From: Pristionchus mayeri
Lineage: Eukaryota > Nematoda > Chromadorea > Rhabditida > Neodiplogasteridae
Assembly: GCA_036245805.1 (NCBI GenBank)
Contig: BTRK01000006.1
Coordinates: forward strand, 30,942,901 to 31,006,900
Direction of reading: 5' to 3'
DNA: 64,000 nucleotides
Shown here in pieces: positions 49,701 through 61,275 of the stretch. A program made the position numbers and the translations under genes. Numbering within the stretch: position 1 is the first letter of the stretch; every line of letters starts with the position of its first letter. The notes under the pieces are model-generated. The model made no database searches. It worked only from the letters and a program-made list of their open reading frames with translations, and was not told the origin of the DNA.

Positions 49701-51300
49701 ATTGCCACTGTTGGCTGTCCCTAGTCAGAATGCCACTGTTGGCTGTCCCTAGTCAGAATGCCACTGTTGGCTGTCCCTAGTCAGAGTGCCACTGTTGGCT
49801 GTCCCTAGTCAGAATGCCACTGTTGGCTGTCCCTAGTCAGATTGCCACTGTTGGCTGTCCCTAGTCAGAATGCCACTGTTGGCTGTCCCTAGTCAGAATG
49901 CCACTGTTGGCTGTCCCTAGTCAGAATGCCACTGTTGGCTGTCCCTAGTCAGAATGTCACTGTTGGCTTTCCCTAGTCAGAATTCCACTGTTGGCTGTCC
50001 CTAGTCAGAATGCCACTGTTGGCTTTCCCTAGTCAGAATGCCACTGTTGGCTGTCCCTAGTCAGAATGCCACTGTTGGCTGTCCCTAGTCAGAATGCCAC
50101 TGTTGGCTGTCCCTAGTCAGAATTCCACTGTTGGCTGCCCCTAGTCAGAATGCCACTGTTGGCTGTCCCTAGTCAGAATGCCACTGTTGGCTTTCCCTAG
50201 TCAGAATGCCACTGTTGGCTGTCCCTAGTCAGAATGCCACTGTTGGCTGTCCCTAGTCAGAATGCCACTGTTGGCTGTCCCTAGTCAGAATGCCACTGTT
50301 GGCTGTCCCTAGTCAGAATGCCACAGTTGGTTGTCCCTAGTCAGAATGCCGCTGTTGGCTGTCCCTAGTCAGATTGCCACTGTTGGCTGTCCCTAGTCAG
50401 AATGCCACTGTTGGCTGTCCCTAGTCAGAATGCCACTGTTGGCTGTCCCTAGTCAGAATGCCACTGTTGGATGTCCCTAGTCAGAATGCCACTTTTGGCT
50501 GTCCCTAGTCAGATTGCCACTGTTGGCTGTCCCTAGTCAGAATGTCACTGTTGGCTTTCCCTAGTCAGAATTCTACTGTTGGCTCTCCCTAGTCAGAATG
50601 CCACTGTTGGCTTTCCCTAGTCAGAATGCCACTGTTGGCTGTCCCTAGTCAGAATGCCACTGTTGGCTGTCCCTAGTCAGAATGCCACTGTTGGCTGTCC
50701 CTAGTCAGAATGCCACTGTTGGCTGTTCCTAGTCAGAATTCCACTGTTGGCTGTCCCTAGTCAGAATGCCACTGTTGGCTGTCCCTAGTCAGAATGCCAC
50801 AGTTGGCTGTCCCTAGTCAGATTGCCACTGTTGGCTGTCCCTAGTCAGAATGCCACTGTTGGCTGTCCCTAGTCAGAATGCCACTGTTGGCTGTCCCTAG
50901 TCAGAGTGCCACTGTTGGCTGTCCCTAGTCAGAATGCCACTGTTGGCTGTCCCTAGTCAGATTGCCACTGTTGGCTGTCCCTAGTCAGAATGCCACTGTT
51001 GGCTGTCCCTAGTCAGAATGCCACTGTTGGCTGTCCCTAGTCAGAATGCCACTGTTGGCTGTCCCTAGTCAGAATGTCACTGTTGGCTTTCCCTAGTCAG
51101 AATTCCACTGTTGGCTGTCCCTAGTCAGAATGCCACTGTTGGCTTTCCCTAGTCAGAATGCCACTGTTGGCTGTCCCTAGTCAGAATGCCACTGTTGGCT
51201 GTCCCTAGTCAGAATGCCACTGTTGGCTGTCCCTAGTCAGAATGCCACTGTTGGCTGTTCCTAGTCAGAATGCCACTGTTGGCTGTTCCTAGTCAGAATT
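46700..51300 (+). repeat. HOR domain K (distant copy of domain F, then domain I-like material)
   Basis: The left part repeats domain F at a distance of 24,472 bp (874 monomers): the ccacagttggc monomer at 22261 and 46733, ggccgtcc at 22485 and 46957. A second ggccgtcc at 47265, 308 bp (11 monomers) later, marks an extra local duplication and shifts later markers: aatgccgctg at 22821 pairs with 47601 at 24,780 bp. From about 48 kb the order matches the 38.7-39.6 kb region, for example agagtgcc at 39369 and 48609. No gene is present. Confidence 0.8.
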
Positions 51301-54300
51301 CCACTGTTGGCTGTCCCTAGTCAGAATGCCACTGTTGGCTGTCCCTAGTCAGAATGCCACTGTTGGCTGTCCCTAGTCAGAATGCCACTGTTTGCTGCCC
51401 CTAGTCAGAATGCTACTGTTGGCTGTCCCTAGACAGAATGCCACTGTTGGCTGTCCCTAGTCAGAATGCCACTATTGGCTGTCCCTAGTCAGAATGCCAC
51501 TGTTGGCTGTCCCTAGTCAGAATGCCACTGTTGGATGTCCCTAGTCAGAATGCCACTTTTGGCTGTCCCTAGTCAGATTGCCACTGTTGGCTGTCCCTAG
51601 TCAGAATGTCACTGTTGGCTTTCCCTAGTCAGAATGCCACTGTTGGATGTCCCTAGTCAGAATGCCACTTTTGGCTGTCCCTAGTCAGATTGCCACTGTT
51701 GGCTGTCCCTAGTCAGAATGTCACTGTTGGCTGTCCCTAGTCAGAATGCCACTGTTTGCTGCCCCTAGTCAGAATGCTACTGTTGGCTGTCCCTAGACAG
51801 AATGCCACTGTTGGCTGTCCCTAGTCAGAATGCCACTATTGGCTGTCCCTAGTCAGAATGCCACTGTTGGCTGTCCCTAGTCAGAATGCCACTGTTGGAT
51901 GTCCCTAGTCAGAATGCCACTTTTGGCTGTCCCTAGTCAGATTGCCACTGTTGGCTGTCCCTAGTCAGAATGTCACTGTTGGCTTTCCCTAGTCAGAATT
52001 CTACTGTTGGCTGTCCCTAGTCAGCATGCCACTGTTGGCTTTCCCTAGTCAGAATGCCACTGTTGGCTGTCCCTAGTCAGAATGCCACTGTTGGCTGTCC
52101 CTAGTCAGAATGCCACTGTTGGCTGTCCCTAGACAGAATGCCACTGTTGGCTGTCCCTAGTCAGAATGCCACTGTTGGCTGTCCCTAGTCAGAATGCCAC
52201 TGTTTGCTGCCCCTAGTCAGAATGCTGCTGTTGGCTGTCCCTAGACAGAATGCCACTGTTGGCTGTCCCTAGTCAGAATGCCACTATTGGCTGTCCCTAG
52301 TCAGAATGCCACTGTTGGCTGTCCCTAGTCAGAATGCCACTGTTGGATGTCCCTAGTCAGAATGCCACTTTTGGCTGTCCCTAGTCAGATTGCCACTGTT
52401 GGCTGTCCCTAGTCAGAATGTCACTGTTGGCTTTCCCTAGTCAGAATTCTACTGTTGGCTGTCCCTAGTCAGCATGCCACTGTTGGCTTTCCCTAGTCAG
52501 AATGCCACTGTTGGCTGTCCCTAGTCAGAATGCCACTGTTGGCTGTCCCTAGTCAGAATGCCACTGTTGGCTGTCCCTAGTCAGAATGCCACTGTTGGCT
52601 GTTCCTAGTCAGAATTCCACTGTTGGCTGTCCCTAGTCAGAATGCCACTGTTGGCTGTCCCTAGTCAGAATGCCACAGTTGGCTGTCCCTAGTCAGATTG
52701 CCACTGTTGGCTGTCCCTAGTCAGAATGCCACTGTTGGCTGTCCCTAGTCAGAATGCCACTGTTGGCTGTCCCTAGTCAGAGTGCCACTGTTGGCTGTCC
52801 CTAGTCAGAATGCCACTGTTGGCTGTCCCTAGTCAGATTGCCACTGTTGGCTGTCCCTAGTCAGAATGCCACTGTTGGCTGTCCCTAGTCAGAATGCCAC
52901 TGTTGGCTGTCCCTAGTCAGAATGCCACTGTTGGCTGTCCCTAGTCAGAATTCCACTGTTGGCTGCCCCTAGTCAGAATGCCACTGTTGGCTGTCCCTAG
53001 TCAGAATGCCACTGTTGGCTTTCCCTAGTCAGAATGCCACTGTTGGCTGTCCCTAGTCAGAATGCCACTGTTGGCTGTCCCTAGTCAGAATGCCACTGTT
53101 GGCTGTCCCTAGTCAGAATGCCACTGTTGGCTGTCCCTAGTCAGAATGCCACAGTTGGTTGTCCCTAGTCAGAATGCCACTGTTGGCTGTCCCTAGTCAG
53201 AATGCCACTGTTGGCTGTCCCTAGTCAGAATGCCACTGTTGGATGTCCCTAGTCAGAATGCCACTTTTGGCTGTCCCTAGTCAGATTGCCACTGTTGGCT
53301 GTCCCTAGTCAGAATGTCACTGTTGGCTTCCCTAGTCAGAATTCTACTGTTGGCTGTCCCTAGTCAGCATGCCACTGTTGGCTTTCCCTAGTCAGAATGC
53401 CACTGTTGGCTGTCCCTAGTCAGAATGCCACTGTTGGCTGTCCCTAGTCAGAATGCCACTGTTGGCTGTCCCTAGACAGAATGCCACTGTTGGCTGTCCC
53501 TAGTCAGAATGCCACTGTTGGCTGTCCCTAGTCAGAATGCCACTGTTTGCTGCCCCCTAGTCAGAATGCTACTGTTGGCTGTCCCTAGACAGAATGCCAC
53601 TGTTGGCTGTCCCTAGTCAGAATGCCACTATTGGCTGTCCCTAGTCAGAATGCCACTGTTGGCTGTCCCTAGTCAGAATGCCACTGTTGGATGTCCCCTA
53701 GTCAGAATGCCACTTTTGGCTGTCCCTAGTCAGATTGCCACTGTTGGCTGTCCCTAGTCAGAATGTCACTGTTGGCTTTCCCTAGTCAGAATTCTACTGT
53801 TGGCTGTCCCTAGTCAGCATGCCACTGTTGGCTTTCCCTAGTCAGAATGCCACTGTTGGCTGTCCCTAGTCAGAATGCCACTGTTGGCTGTCCCTAGTCA
53901 GAATGCCACTGTTGGCTGTCCCTAGTCAGAATGCCACTGTTGGCTGTTCCTAGTCAGAATTCCACTGTTGGCTGTCCCTAGTCAGAATGCCACTGTTGGC
54001 TGTCCCTAGTCAGAATGCCACAGTTGGCTGTCCCTAGTCAGATTGCCACTGTTGGCTGTCCCTAGTCAGAATGCCACTGTTGGCTGTTCCCTAGTCAGAA
54101 TGCCACTGTTGGCTGTCCCTAGTCAGAGTGCCACTGTTGGCTGTCCCTAGTCAGAATTCTACTGTTGGCTGTCCCTAGTCAGCATGCCACTGTTGGCTGT
54201 CCCTAGTCAGAATGCCACTGTTGGCTGTCCCTAGTCAGAATGCCACTGTTGGCTGTCCCTAGACAGAATGCCACTGTTGGCTGTCCCTAGTCAGAATGCC

Positions 54301-55108
54301 ACTGTTGGCTGTCCCCTAGTCAGAATGCCACTGTTTGCTGCCCCTAGTCAGAATGCTACTGTTGGCTGTCCCTAGACAGAATGCCACTGTTGGCTGTCCC
54401 TAGTCAGAATGCCACTATTGGCTGTCCCTAGTCAGATGCCACTGTTGGCTGTCCCTAGTCAGAATGCCACTGTTGGATGTCCCTAGTCAGAATGCCACTT
54501 TTGGCTGTCCCTAGTCAGATTGCCACTGTTGGCTGTCCCTAGTCAGAATGTCACTGTTGGCTTTCCCTAGTCAGAATTCTACTGTTGGCTGTCCCTAGTC
54601 AGCATGCCACTGTTGGCTTTCCTAGTCAGAATGCCACTGTTGGCTGTCCCTAGTCAGAATGCCACTGTTGGCTGTCCCTAGTCAGAATGCCACTGTTGGC
54701 TGTCCCTAGTCAGAATGCCACTGTTGGCTGTTCCTAGTCAGAATTCCACTGTTGGCTGTCCCTAGTCAGAATGCCACTGTTGCTGTCCCTAGTCAGAATG
54801 CCACAGTTGGCTGTCCCTAGTCAGATTGCCACTGTTGGCTGTCCCTAGTCAGGAATGCCACTGTTGGCTGTCCCTAGTCAGAATGCCACTGTTGGCTGTC
54901 CCTAGTCAGAGTGCCACTGTTGGCTGTCCCTAGTCAGAATGCCACTGTTGGATGTCCCTAGTCAGAATGCCACTTTTGGCTGTCCCTAGTCAAGATTGCC
55001 ACTGTTGGCTGTCCCTAGTCAGAATGTCACTGTTGGCTTTCCCTAGTCAGAATTCTACTGTTGGCTGTCCCTAGTCAGCATGCCACTGTTGGCTTTCCCT
55101 AGTCAGAC
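51300..55108 (+). repeat. HOR domain L (short 13-17-monomer units, ends at the gap)
   Basis: The marker agcatgcc recurs at 52025, 52473, 53368, 53818, 54183, 54603 and 55079. Those steps correspond to 16, 32, 16, 13, 15 and 17 monomers, much tighter than in domains G and H. Each unit is made of tgtttgctgcccc, gctac/gacag, ccactattgg, ggatg, acttttgg, cagattgcc, aatgtcac/ggctttcc, aattctac and agcatgcc. The last 1.7 kb carries ten single-base indels that look like sequence errors, so fine detail after 53,313 should be used with caution. Confidence 0.8.
53313..54995 (+). other. Low-confidence sequence: cluster of ten single-base indels
   Basis: Monomer phase breaks for the first time in the 27-bp monomer 53,313-53,339 (ggcttccctag, one T short). 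It then breaks at about 53,553 (extra C), 53,696 (extra C), 54,089 (one extra base in ggctgttccctag), 54,315 (extra C), 54,435 (A missing), 54,621 (C missing), 54,780 (G missing), 54,852 (extra G) and 54,992 (extra A). Most lie in the CCC run or another short homopolymer. The preceding 53.3 kb has none, and the cluster ends at the gap. I infer consensus error near a contig end. Confidence 0.85.
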
Positions 55109-55608
55109 NNNNNNNNNNNNNNNNNNNNNNNNNNNNNNNNNNNNNNNNNNNNNNNNNNNNNNNNNNNNNNNNNNNNNNNNNNNNNNNNNNNNNNNNNNNN
55201 NNNNNNNNNNNNNNNNNNNNNNNNNNNNNNNNNNNNNNNNNNNNNNNNNNNNNNNNNNNNNNNNNNNNNNNNNNNNNNNNNNNNNNNNNNNNNNNNNNNN
55301 NNNNNNNNNNNNNNNNNNNNNNNNNNNNNNNNNNNNNNNNNNNNNNNNNNNNNNNNNNNNNNNNNNNNNNNNNNNNNNNNNNNNNNNNNNNNNNNNNNNN
55401 NNNNNNNNNNNNNNNNNNNNNNNNNNNNNNNNNNNNNNNNNNNNNNNNNNNNNNNNNNNNNNNNNNNNNNNNNNNNNNNNNNNNNNNNNNNNNNNNNNNN
55501 NNNNNNNNNNNNNNNNNNNNNNNNNNNNNNNNNNNNNNNNNNNNNNNNNNNNNNNNNNNNNNNNNNNNNNNNNNNNNNNNNNNNNNNNNNNNNNNNNNNN
55601 NNNNNNNN
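55109..55608. other. Assembly gap of exactly 500 N
   Basis: The run of N starts after agtcagac at 55,108 and ends before gttccctag at 55,609, which is exactly 500 positions. A round number suggests a placeholder inserted when contigs were joined rather than a measured distance. Satellite sequence lies on both sides, so the missing part is very probably more array, but its true length cannot be read here and could be far more or less than 500 bp. The base before the gap (c where the monomer normally has a) is also off-consensus. Confidence 0.97.
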
Positions 55609-56349
55609 GTTCCCTAGTCAGAATGCCACTGTTGGATGTCCCTAGTCAGAATGCCACTGTTGGCTGTCCCTAGTCAGATTGCCACTGTTGGCTGTCCCTA
55701 GTCAGAATTCCACAGTTGGTTGTCCCTAGTCAGAATTCCACAGTTGGTTGTCCCTAGTCAGAATGCCACTGTTGGCTGTCCCTAGTCAGAATGCCACTGT
55801 TGGCTGTCCCTAGTCAGATTGCCACTGTTGGCTGTCCCTAGTCAGAATGTCACTGTTGGCTTTCCCTAGTCAGAATGCCACTGTTGGTTGTCCCTAGTCA
55901 GAATTCCACAGTTGGTTGTCCCTAGTCAGAATGCTACTGTTGGCTGTCCCTAGTCAGATCGCCACTGTTGGTTGTCCCTAGTCAGAATGCCACTGTTGGT
56001 TGTCCCTAGTCAGAATTCCACAGTTGGTTGTCCCTAGTCAGAATGCTACTGTTGGCTGTCCCTAGTCAGATTGTCACTGTTGGCTGTCCCTAGTCAGAAT
56101 GCTACTGTTGGTTGTCCCTAGTCAGATTGCCACTGTTGGTTGTCCCTAGTCAGAATGCCACTGTTGGCTGTCCCTAGTCAGAATGCTACTGTTGGCTGTC
56201 CCTAGTCAGAATGCCACTGTTGGCTGTCCCTAGTCAGAATGCCACTGTTGGCTGTCCCTAGTCAGATTGCCACTGTTGGCTGTCCCTAGTCAGAATGCCA
56301 CTGTTGGCTGTCCCTAGTCAGATTGCCACTGTTGGTTGTCCCTAGTCAG

Positions 56350-56376
56350 AATGCCACAGTTGGTTGCCCTAGTCAG
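56350..56376 (+). repeat. 27-bp deletion monomer, copy 1
   Basis: The monomer ccacagttggttgccctag lacks one T relative to the 28-bp form with ggttgtccc. The same deletion recurs at 57330, 60269, 61276, 61919 and 62982, each next to a ccacagttggc monomer, so it is inherited within the HOR rather than a random read error. Confidence 0.88.
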
Positions 56377-57329
56377 AATGCCACAGTTGGCTGTCCCTAG
56401 TCAGAATGCCACTGTTGGCTGTCCCTAGTCAGAATGCCACTGTTGGCTGTCCCTAGTCAGAATGCCACTGTTGGCTGTCCCTATTCAGAATGCTACTGTT
56501 GGCTGTCCCTAGTCAGAATGCCACTGTTGGATGTCCCTAGTCAGAATGCCACTGTTGGCTGTCCCTAGTCAGATTGCCACTGTTGGCTGTCCCTAGTCAG
56601 AATTCCACAGTTGGTTGTCCCTAGTCAGAATTCCACAGTTGGTTGTCCCTAGTCAGAATGCCACTGTTGGCTGTCCCTAGTCAGAATGCCACTGTTGGCT
56701 GTCCCTAGTCAGATTGCCACTGTTGGCTGTCCCTAGTCAGAATGTCACTGTTGGCTTTCCCTAGTCAGAATGCCACTGTTGGTTGTCCCTAGTCAGAATT
56801 CCACAGTTGGTTGTCCCTAGTCAGAATGCTACTGTTGGCTGTCCCTAGTCAGATCGCCACTGTTGGTTGTCCCTAGTCAGAATGCCACTGTTGGCTGTCC
56901 CTAGTCAGATTGCCACTGTTGGTTGTCCCTAGTCAGAATTCCACAGTTGGTTGTCCCTAGTCAGAATGCTACTGTTGGCTGTCCCTAGTCAGATTGCCAC
57001 TGTTGGTTGTCCCTAGTCAGAATGCCACTGTTGGCTGTCCCTAGTCAGAATGCTACTGTTGGCTGTCCCTAGACAGAATGCCACTGTTGGCTGTCCCTAG
57101 TCAGAATGCCACTGTTGGCTGTCCCTAGTCAGAATGCCACTGTTGGCTGTCCCTAGTCAGATTGCCACTGTTGGCTGTCCCTAGTCAGAATGTCACTGTT
57201 GGCTTTCCCTAGTCACAATGCCACTGTTGGTTTGTCCCTAGTCAGAATGCCACTGTTGGCTGTCCCTAGTCAGAATGCCACTGTTGGCTGTCCCTAGTCA
57301 GATTGCCACTGTTGGTTGTCCCTAGTCAG

Positions 57330-57356
57330 AATGCCACAGTTGGTTGCCCTAGTCAG
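57330..57356 (+). repeat. 27-bp deletion monomer, copy 2
   Basis: Same one-base deletion (ggttgccctag) and same following ccacag monomer as copy 1, 980 bp downstream. That distance is the sum of one 27-bp, one 29-bp and 33 normal monomers. Confidence 0.88.
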
Positions 57357-60268
57357 AATGCCACAGTTGGCTGTCCCTAGTCAGAATGCCACTGTTGGCT
57401 GTCCCTAGTCAGAATGCCACTGTTGGCTGTCCCTAGTCAGAATGCCACTGTTGGCTGTCCCTAGTCAGATTGCCACTGTTGGCTGTCCCTAGTCAGAATG
57501 CCACTGTTGGCTGTCCCTAGTCAGAATGCTACTGTTGGCTGTCCCTAGTCAGATTGCCACTGTTGGTTGTCCCTAGTCAGAATTCCACAGTTGGTTGTCC
57601 CTAGTCAGAATGCTACTGTTGGCTGTCCCTAGTCAGATTGCCACTGTTGGTTGTCCCTAGTCAGAATGCCACAGTTGGCTGTCCCTAGTCAGAATGCTAC
57701 TGTTGGCTGTCCCTAGACAGAATGCCACTGTTGGCTGTCCCTAGTCAGAATGCCACTGTTGGCTGTCCCTAGTCAGAATGCCACTGTTGGCTGTCCCTAG
57801 TCAGAATGCCACTGTTGGCTGTCCCTAGTCAGATTGCCACTGTTGGCTGTCCCTAGTCAGAATGTCACTGTTGGCTTTCCCTAGTCAGAATGCCACTGTT
57901 GGTTGTCCCTAGTCAGAATGCCACTGTTGGCTGTCCCTAGTCAGAATGCCACTGTTGGCTGTCCCTAGTCAGATTGCCACTGTTGGTTGTCCCTAGTCAG
58001 AATGCCACAGTTGGTTGTCCCTAGTCAGAATGCCACAGTTGGCTGTCCCTAGTCAGAATGCCACTGTTGGCTGTCCCTAGTCAGAATGCCACTGTTGGCT
58101 GTCCCTAGTCAGAATGCCACTGTTGGCTGTCCCTAGTCAGATTGCCACTGTTGGCTGTCCCTAGTCAGAATGCCACTGTTGGCTGTCCCTAGTCAGAATG
58201 CCACTGTTGGTTGTCCCTAGTCAGAATGCCACTGTTGGCTGTCCCTAGTCAGAATGCCACTGTTGGCTGTCCCTAGTCAGATTGCCACTGTTGGCTGTCC
58301 CTAGTCAGAATGTCACTGTTGGCTTTCCCTAGTCAGAATGCCACTGTTGGTTGTCCCTAGTCAGAATGCCACTGTTGGCTGTCCCTAGTCAGAATGCTAC
58401 TGTTGGCTGTCCCTAGACAGAATGCCACTGTTGGCTGTCCCTAGTCAGAATGCCACTGTTGGCTGTCCCTAGTCAGAATGCCACTGTTGGCTGTCCCTAG
58501 TCAGAATGCCACTGTTGGCTGTCCCTAGTCAGAATTCCACTGTTGGCTGCCCCTAGTCAGAATGCCACTGTTGGCTGTCCCTAGTCAGAATTCCACTGTT
58601 AGCTATCCCTAGTCAGAATGCCACTGTTGGTTGTCCCTAGTCAGAATGCCACTGTTGGTTGTCCCTAGTCAGAATTCCACTGTTAGCTATCCCTAGTCAG
58701 AATGCCACTGTTGGCTGTCCCTAGTCAGAATGCCACTGTTGGCTGTCCCTAGTCAGAATGCCACTGTTGGCTGTCCCTAGTCAGATTGCCACTGTTGGTT
58801 GTCCCTAGTCAGAATTCCACAGTTGGTTGTCCCTAGTCAGAATGCTACTGTTGGCTGTCCCTAGTCAGATTGCCACTGTTGGTTGTCCCTAGTCAGAATG
58901 CTACTGTTGGCTGTCCCTAGACAGAATGCCACTGTTGGCTGTCCCTAGTCAGAATGCCACTGTTGGCTGTCCCTAGTCAGAATGCCACTGTTGGCTGTCC
59001 CTAGTCAGATTGCCACTGTTGGTTGTCCCTAGTCAGAATTCCACAGTTGGTTGTCCCTAGTCAGAATGCTACTGTTGGCTGTCCCTAGTCAGATTGCCAC
59101 TGTTGGTTGTCCCTAGTCAGAATGCCACTGTTGGCTGTCCCTAGTCAGAATGCTACTGTTGGCTGTCCCTAGACAGAATGCCACTGTTGGCTGTCCCTAG
59201 TCAGAATGCCACTGTTGGCTGTCCCTAGTCAGAATGCCACTGTTGGCTGTCCCTAGTCAGATTGCCACTGTTGGCTGTCCCTAGTCAGAATGTCACTGTT
59301 GGCTTTCCCTAGTCACAATGCCACTGTTGGTTGTCCCTAGTCAGAATGCCACTGTTGGCTGTCCCTAGTCAGAATGCCACTGTTGGCTGTCCCTAGTCAG
59401 ATTGCCACTGTTGGCTGTCCCTAGTCAGAATGTCACTGTTGGCTTTCCCTAGTCACAATGCCACTGTTGGTTGTCCCTAGTCAGAATGCCACTGTTGGAT
59501 GTCCCTAGTCAGAATGCCACTGTTGGCTGTCCCTAGTCAGATTGCCACTGTTGGCTGTCCCTAGTCAGAATTCCACAGTTGGTTGTCCCTAGTCAGAATG
59601 CCACTGTTGGCTGTCCCTAGTCAGAATGCCACTGTTGGCTGTCCCTAGTCAGATTGCCACTGTTGGCTGTCCCTAGTCAGAATGTCACTGTTGGCTTTCC
59701 CTAGTCAGAATGCCACTGTTGGTTGTCCCTAGTCAGAATTCCACAGTTGGTTGTCCCTAGTCAGAATGCTACTGTTGGCTGTCCCTAGTCAGATTGCCAC
59801 TGTTGGTTGTCCCTAGTCAGAATGCCACTGTTGGCTGTCCCTAGTCAGATTGCCACTGTTGGTTGTCCCTAGTCAGAATTCCACAGTTGGTTGTCCCTAG
59901 TCAGAATGCTACTGTTGGCTGTCCCTAGTCAGATTGCCACTGTTGGTTGTCCCTAGTCAGAATGCCACTGTTGGCTGTCCCTAGTCAGAATGCTACTGTT
60001 GGCTGTCCCTAGACAGAATGCCACTGTTGGCTGTCCCTAGTCAGAATGCCACTGTTGGCTGTCCCTAGTCAGAATGCCACTGTTGGCTGTCCCTAGTCAG
60101 ATTGCCACTGTTGGCTGTCCCTAGTCAGAATGTCACTGTTGGCTTTCCCTAGTCACAATGCCACTGTTGGTTGTCCCTAGTCAGAATGCCACTGTTGGCT
60201 GTCCCTAGTCAGAATGCCACTGTTGGCTGTCCCTAGTCAGATTGCCACTGTTGGTTGTCCCTAGTCAG

Positions 60269-60295
60269 AATGCCACAGTTGGTTGCCCTAGTCAG
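60269..60295 (+). repeat. 27-bp deletion monomer, copy 3
   Basis: Same one-base deletion after a cagattgcc/ggttg monomer and before a ccacagttggc monomer, matching the context of copies 1 and 2. Confidence 0.88.
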
Positions 60296-61275
60296 AATGC
60301 CACAGTTGGCTGTCCCTAGTCAGAATGCCACTGTTGGCTGTCCCTAGTCAGAATGCCACTGTTGGCTGTCCCTAGTCAGAATGCCACTGTTGGCTGTCCC
60401 TAATCAGATTGCCACTGTTGGCTGTCCCTAGTCAGAATGCCACTGTTGGCTGTCCCTAGTCAGAATGCTACTGTTGGCTGTCCCTAGTCAGATTGCCACT
60501 GTTGGTTGTCCCTAGTCAGAATGCCACTGTTGGCTGTCCCTAGTCAGAATGCTACTGTTGGCTGTCCCTAGACAGAATGCCACTGTTGGCTGTCCCTAGT
60601 CAGAATGCCACTGTTGGCTGTCCCTAGTCAGAATGCCACTGTTGGCTGTCCCTAGTCAGAATTCCACTGTTGGCTGCCCCTAGTCAGAATGCCACTGTTG
60701 GCTGTCCCTAGTCAGAATTCCACTGTTAGCTATCCCTAGTCAGAATGCCACTGTTGGTTGTCCCTAGTCAGAATGCCACTGTTGGTTGTCCCTAGTCAGA
60801 ATTCCACTGTTAGCTATCCCTAGTCAGAATGCCACTGTTGGCTGTCCCTAGTCAGAATGCCACTGTTGGCTGTCCCTAGACAGAATGCCACTGTTGGCTG
60901 TCCCTAGTCAGAATGCCACTGTTGGCTGTCCCTAGTCAGAATTCCACTGTTAGCTATCCCTAGTCAGAATGCCACTGTTGGTTGTCCCTAGTCAGAATGC
61001 CACTGTTGGCTGTCCCTAGTCAGAATGCTACTGTTGGCTGTCCCTAGACAGAATGCCACTGTTGGCTGTCCCTAGTCAGAATGCCACTGTTGGCTGTCCC
61101 TAGTCAGAATGCCACTGTTGGCTGTCCCTAGTCAGAATGCCACTGTTGGCTGTCCCTAGTCAGATTGCCACTGTTGGCTGTCCCTAGTCAGAATGTCACT
61201 GTTGGCTTTCCCTAGTCACAATGCCACTGTTGGTTGTCCCTAGTCAGAATGCCACTGTTGGCTGTCCCTAGTCAG

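Larger units (their letters stand above)
1..55108 (+). repeat. 28-bp satellite array, main block before the assembly gap
   Basis: This is an uninterrupted head-to-tail array of a 28-bp monomer starting aatgccactg and ending ccctagtcag; positions 85-112 are one consensus copy. Phase can be followed by eye: line starts 420 bp apart (15 monomers) always fall on the same monomer base, from 421 through 52,921. The block from 1 to 53,312 therefore holds 1,904 monomers of exactly 28 bp. The consensus has 15 G or C in 28 bases (about 54 percent) and no CpG. Differences between copies are substitutions drawn from a limited recurrent set, such as gctac at the head, gacag at the tail, ggatg, acttttgg, cagattgcc, and aatgtcac with ggctttcc. 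No monomer is inverted and no foreign sequence interrupts the array. Such arrays are known as eukaryotic satellites or minisatellites. I do not recognise this one, and the strand given is only the orientation used to describe it. Confidence 0.98.
55622..57412 (+). repeat. HOR domain M, 32-monomer (895-bp) duplication after the gap
   Basis: A ggatg monomer followed by consensus, cagattgcc, and two consecutive aattccacag/ggttg monomers starts at 55622 and again at 56517. The distance of 895 bp is 31 monomers of 28 bp plus one of 27 bp. The marker gatcgcc follows in both copies, near 55,959 and 56,854. Later variants diverge, so the right boundary is approximate. No gene is present. Confidence 0.78.

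Noticed and set aside
53313..54995. Biological hotspot of indel mutation or array boundary decay
   Set aside because: The indels lie mostly in homopolymers, are not shared with otherwise identical HOR copies and stop at an N run, so sequence error is the simpler reading. Kept as a quality warning.
55080..55673. Open reading frame of 197 codons
   Set aside because: It is open only because about 500 of its bases are N. The real codons on both sides are satellite sequence read in frame, and the ATG is the one in agcatgcc. It is not a gene.
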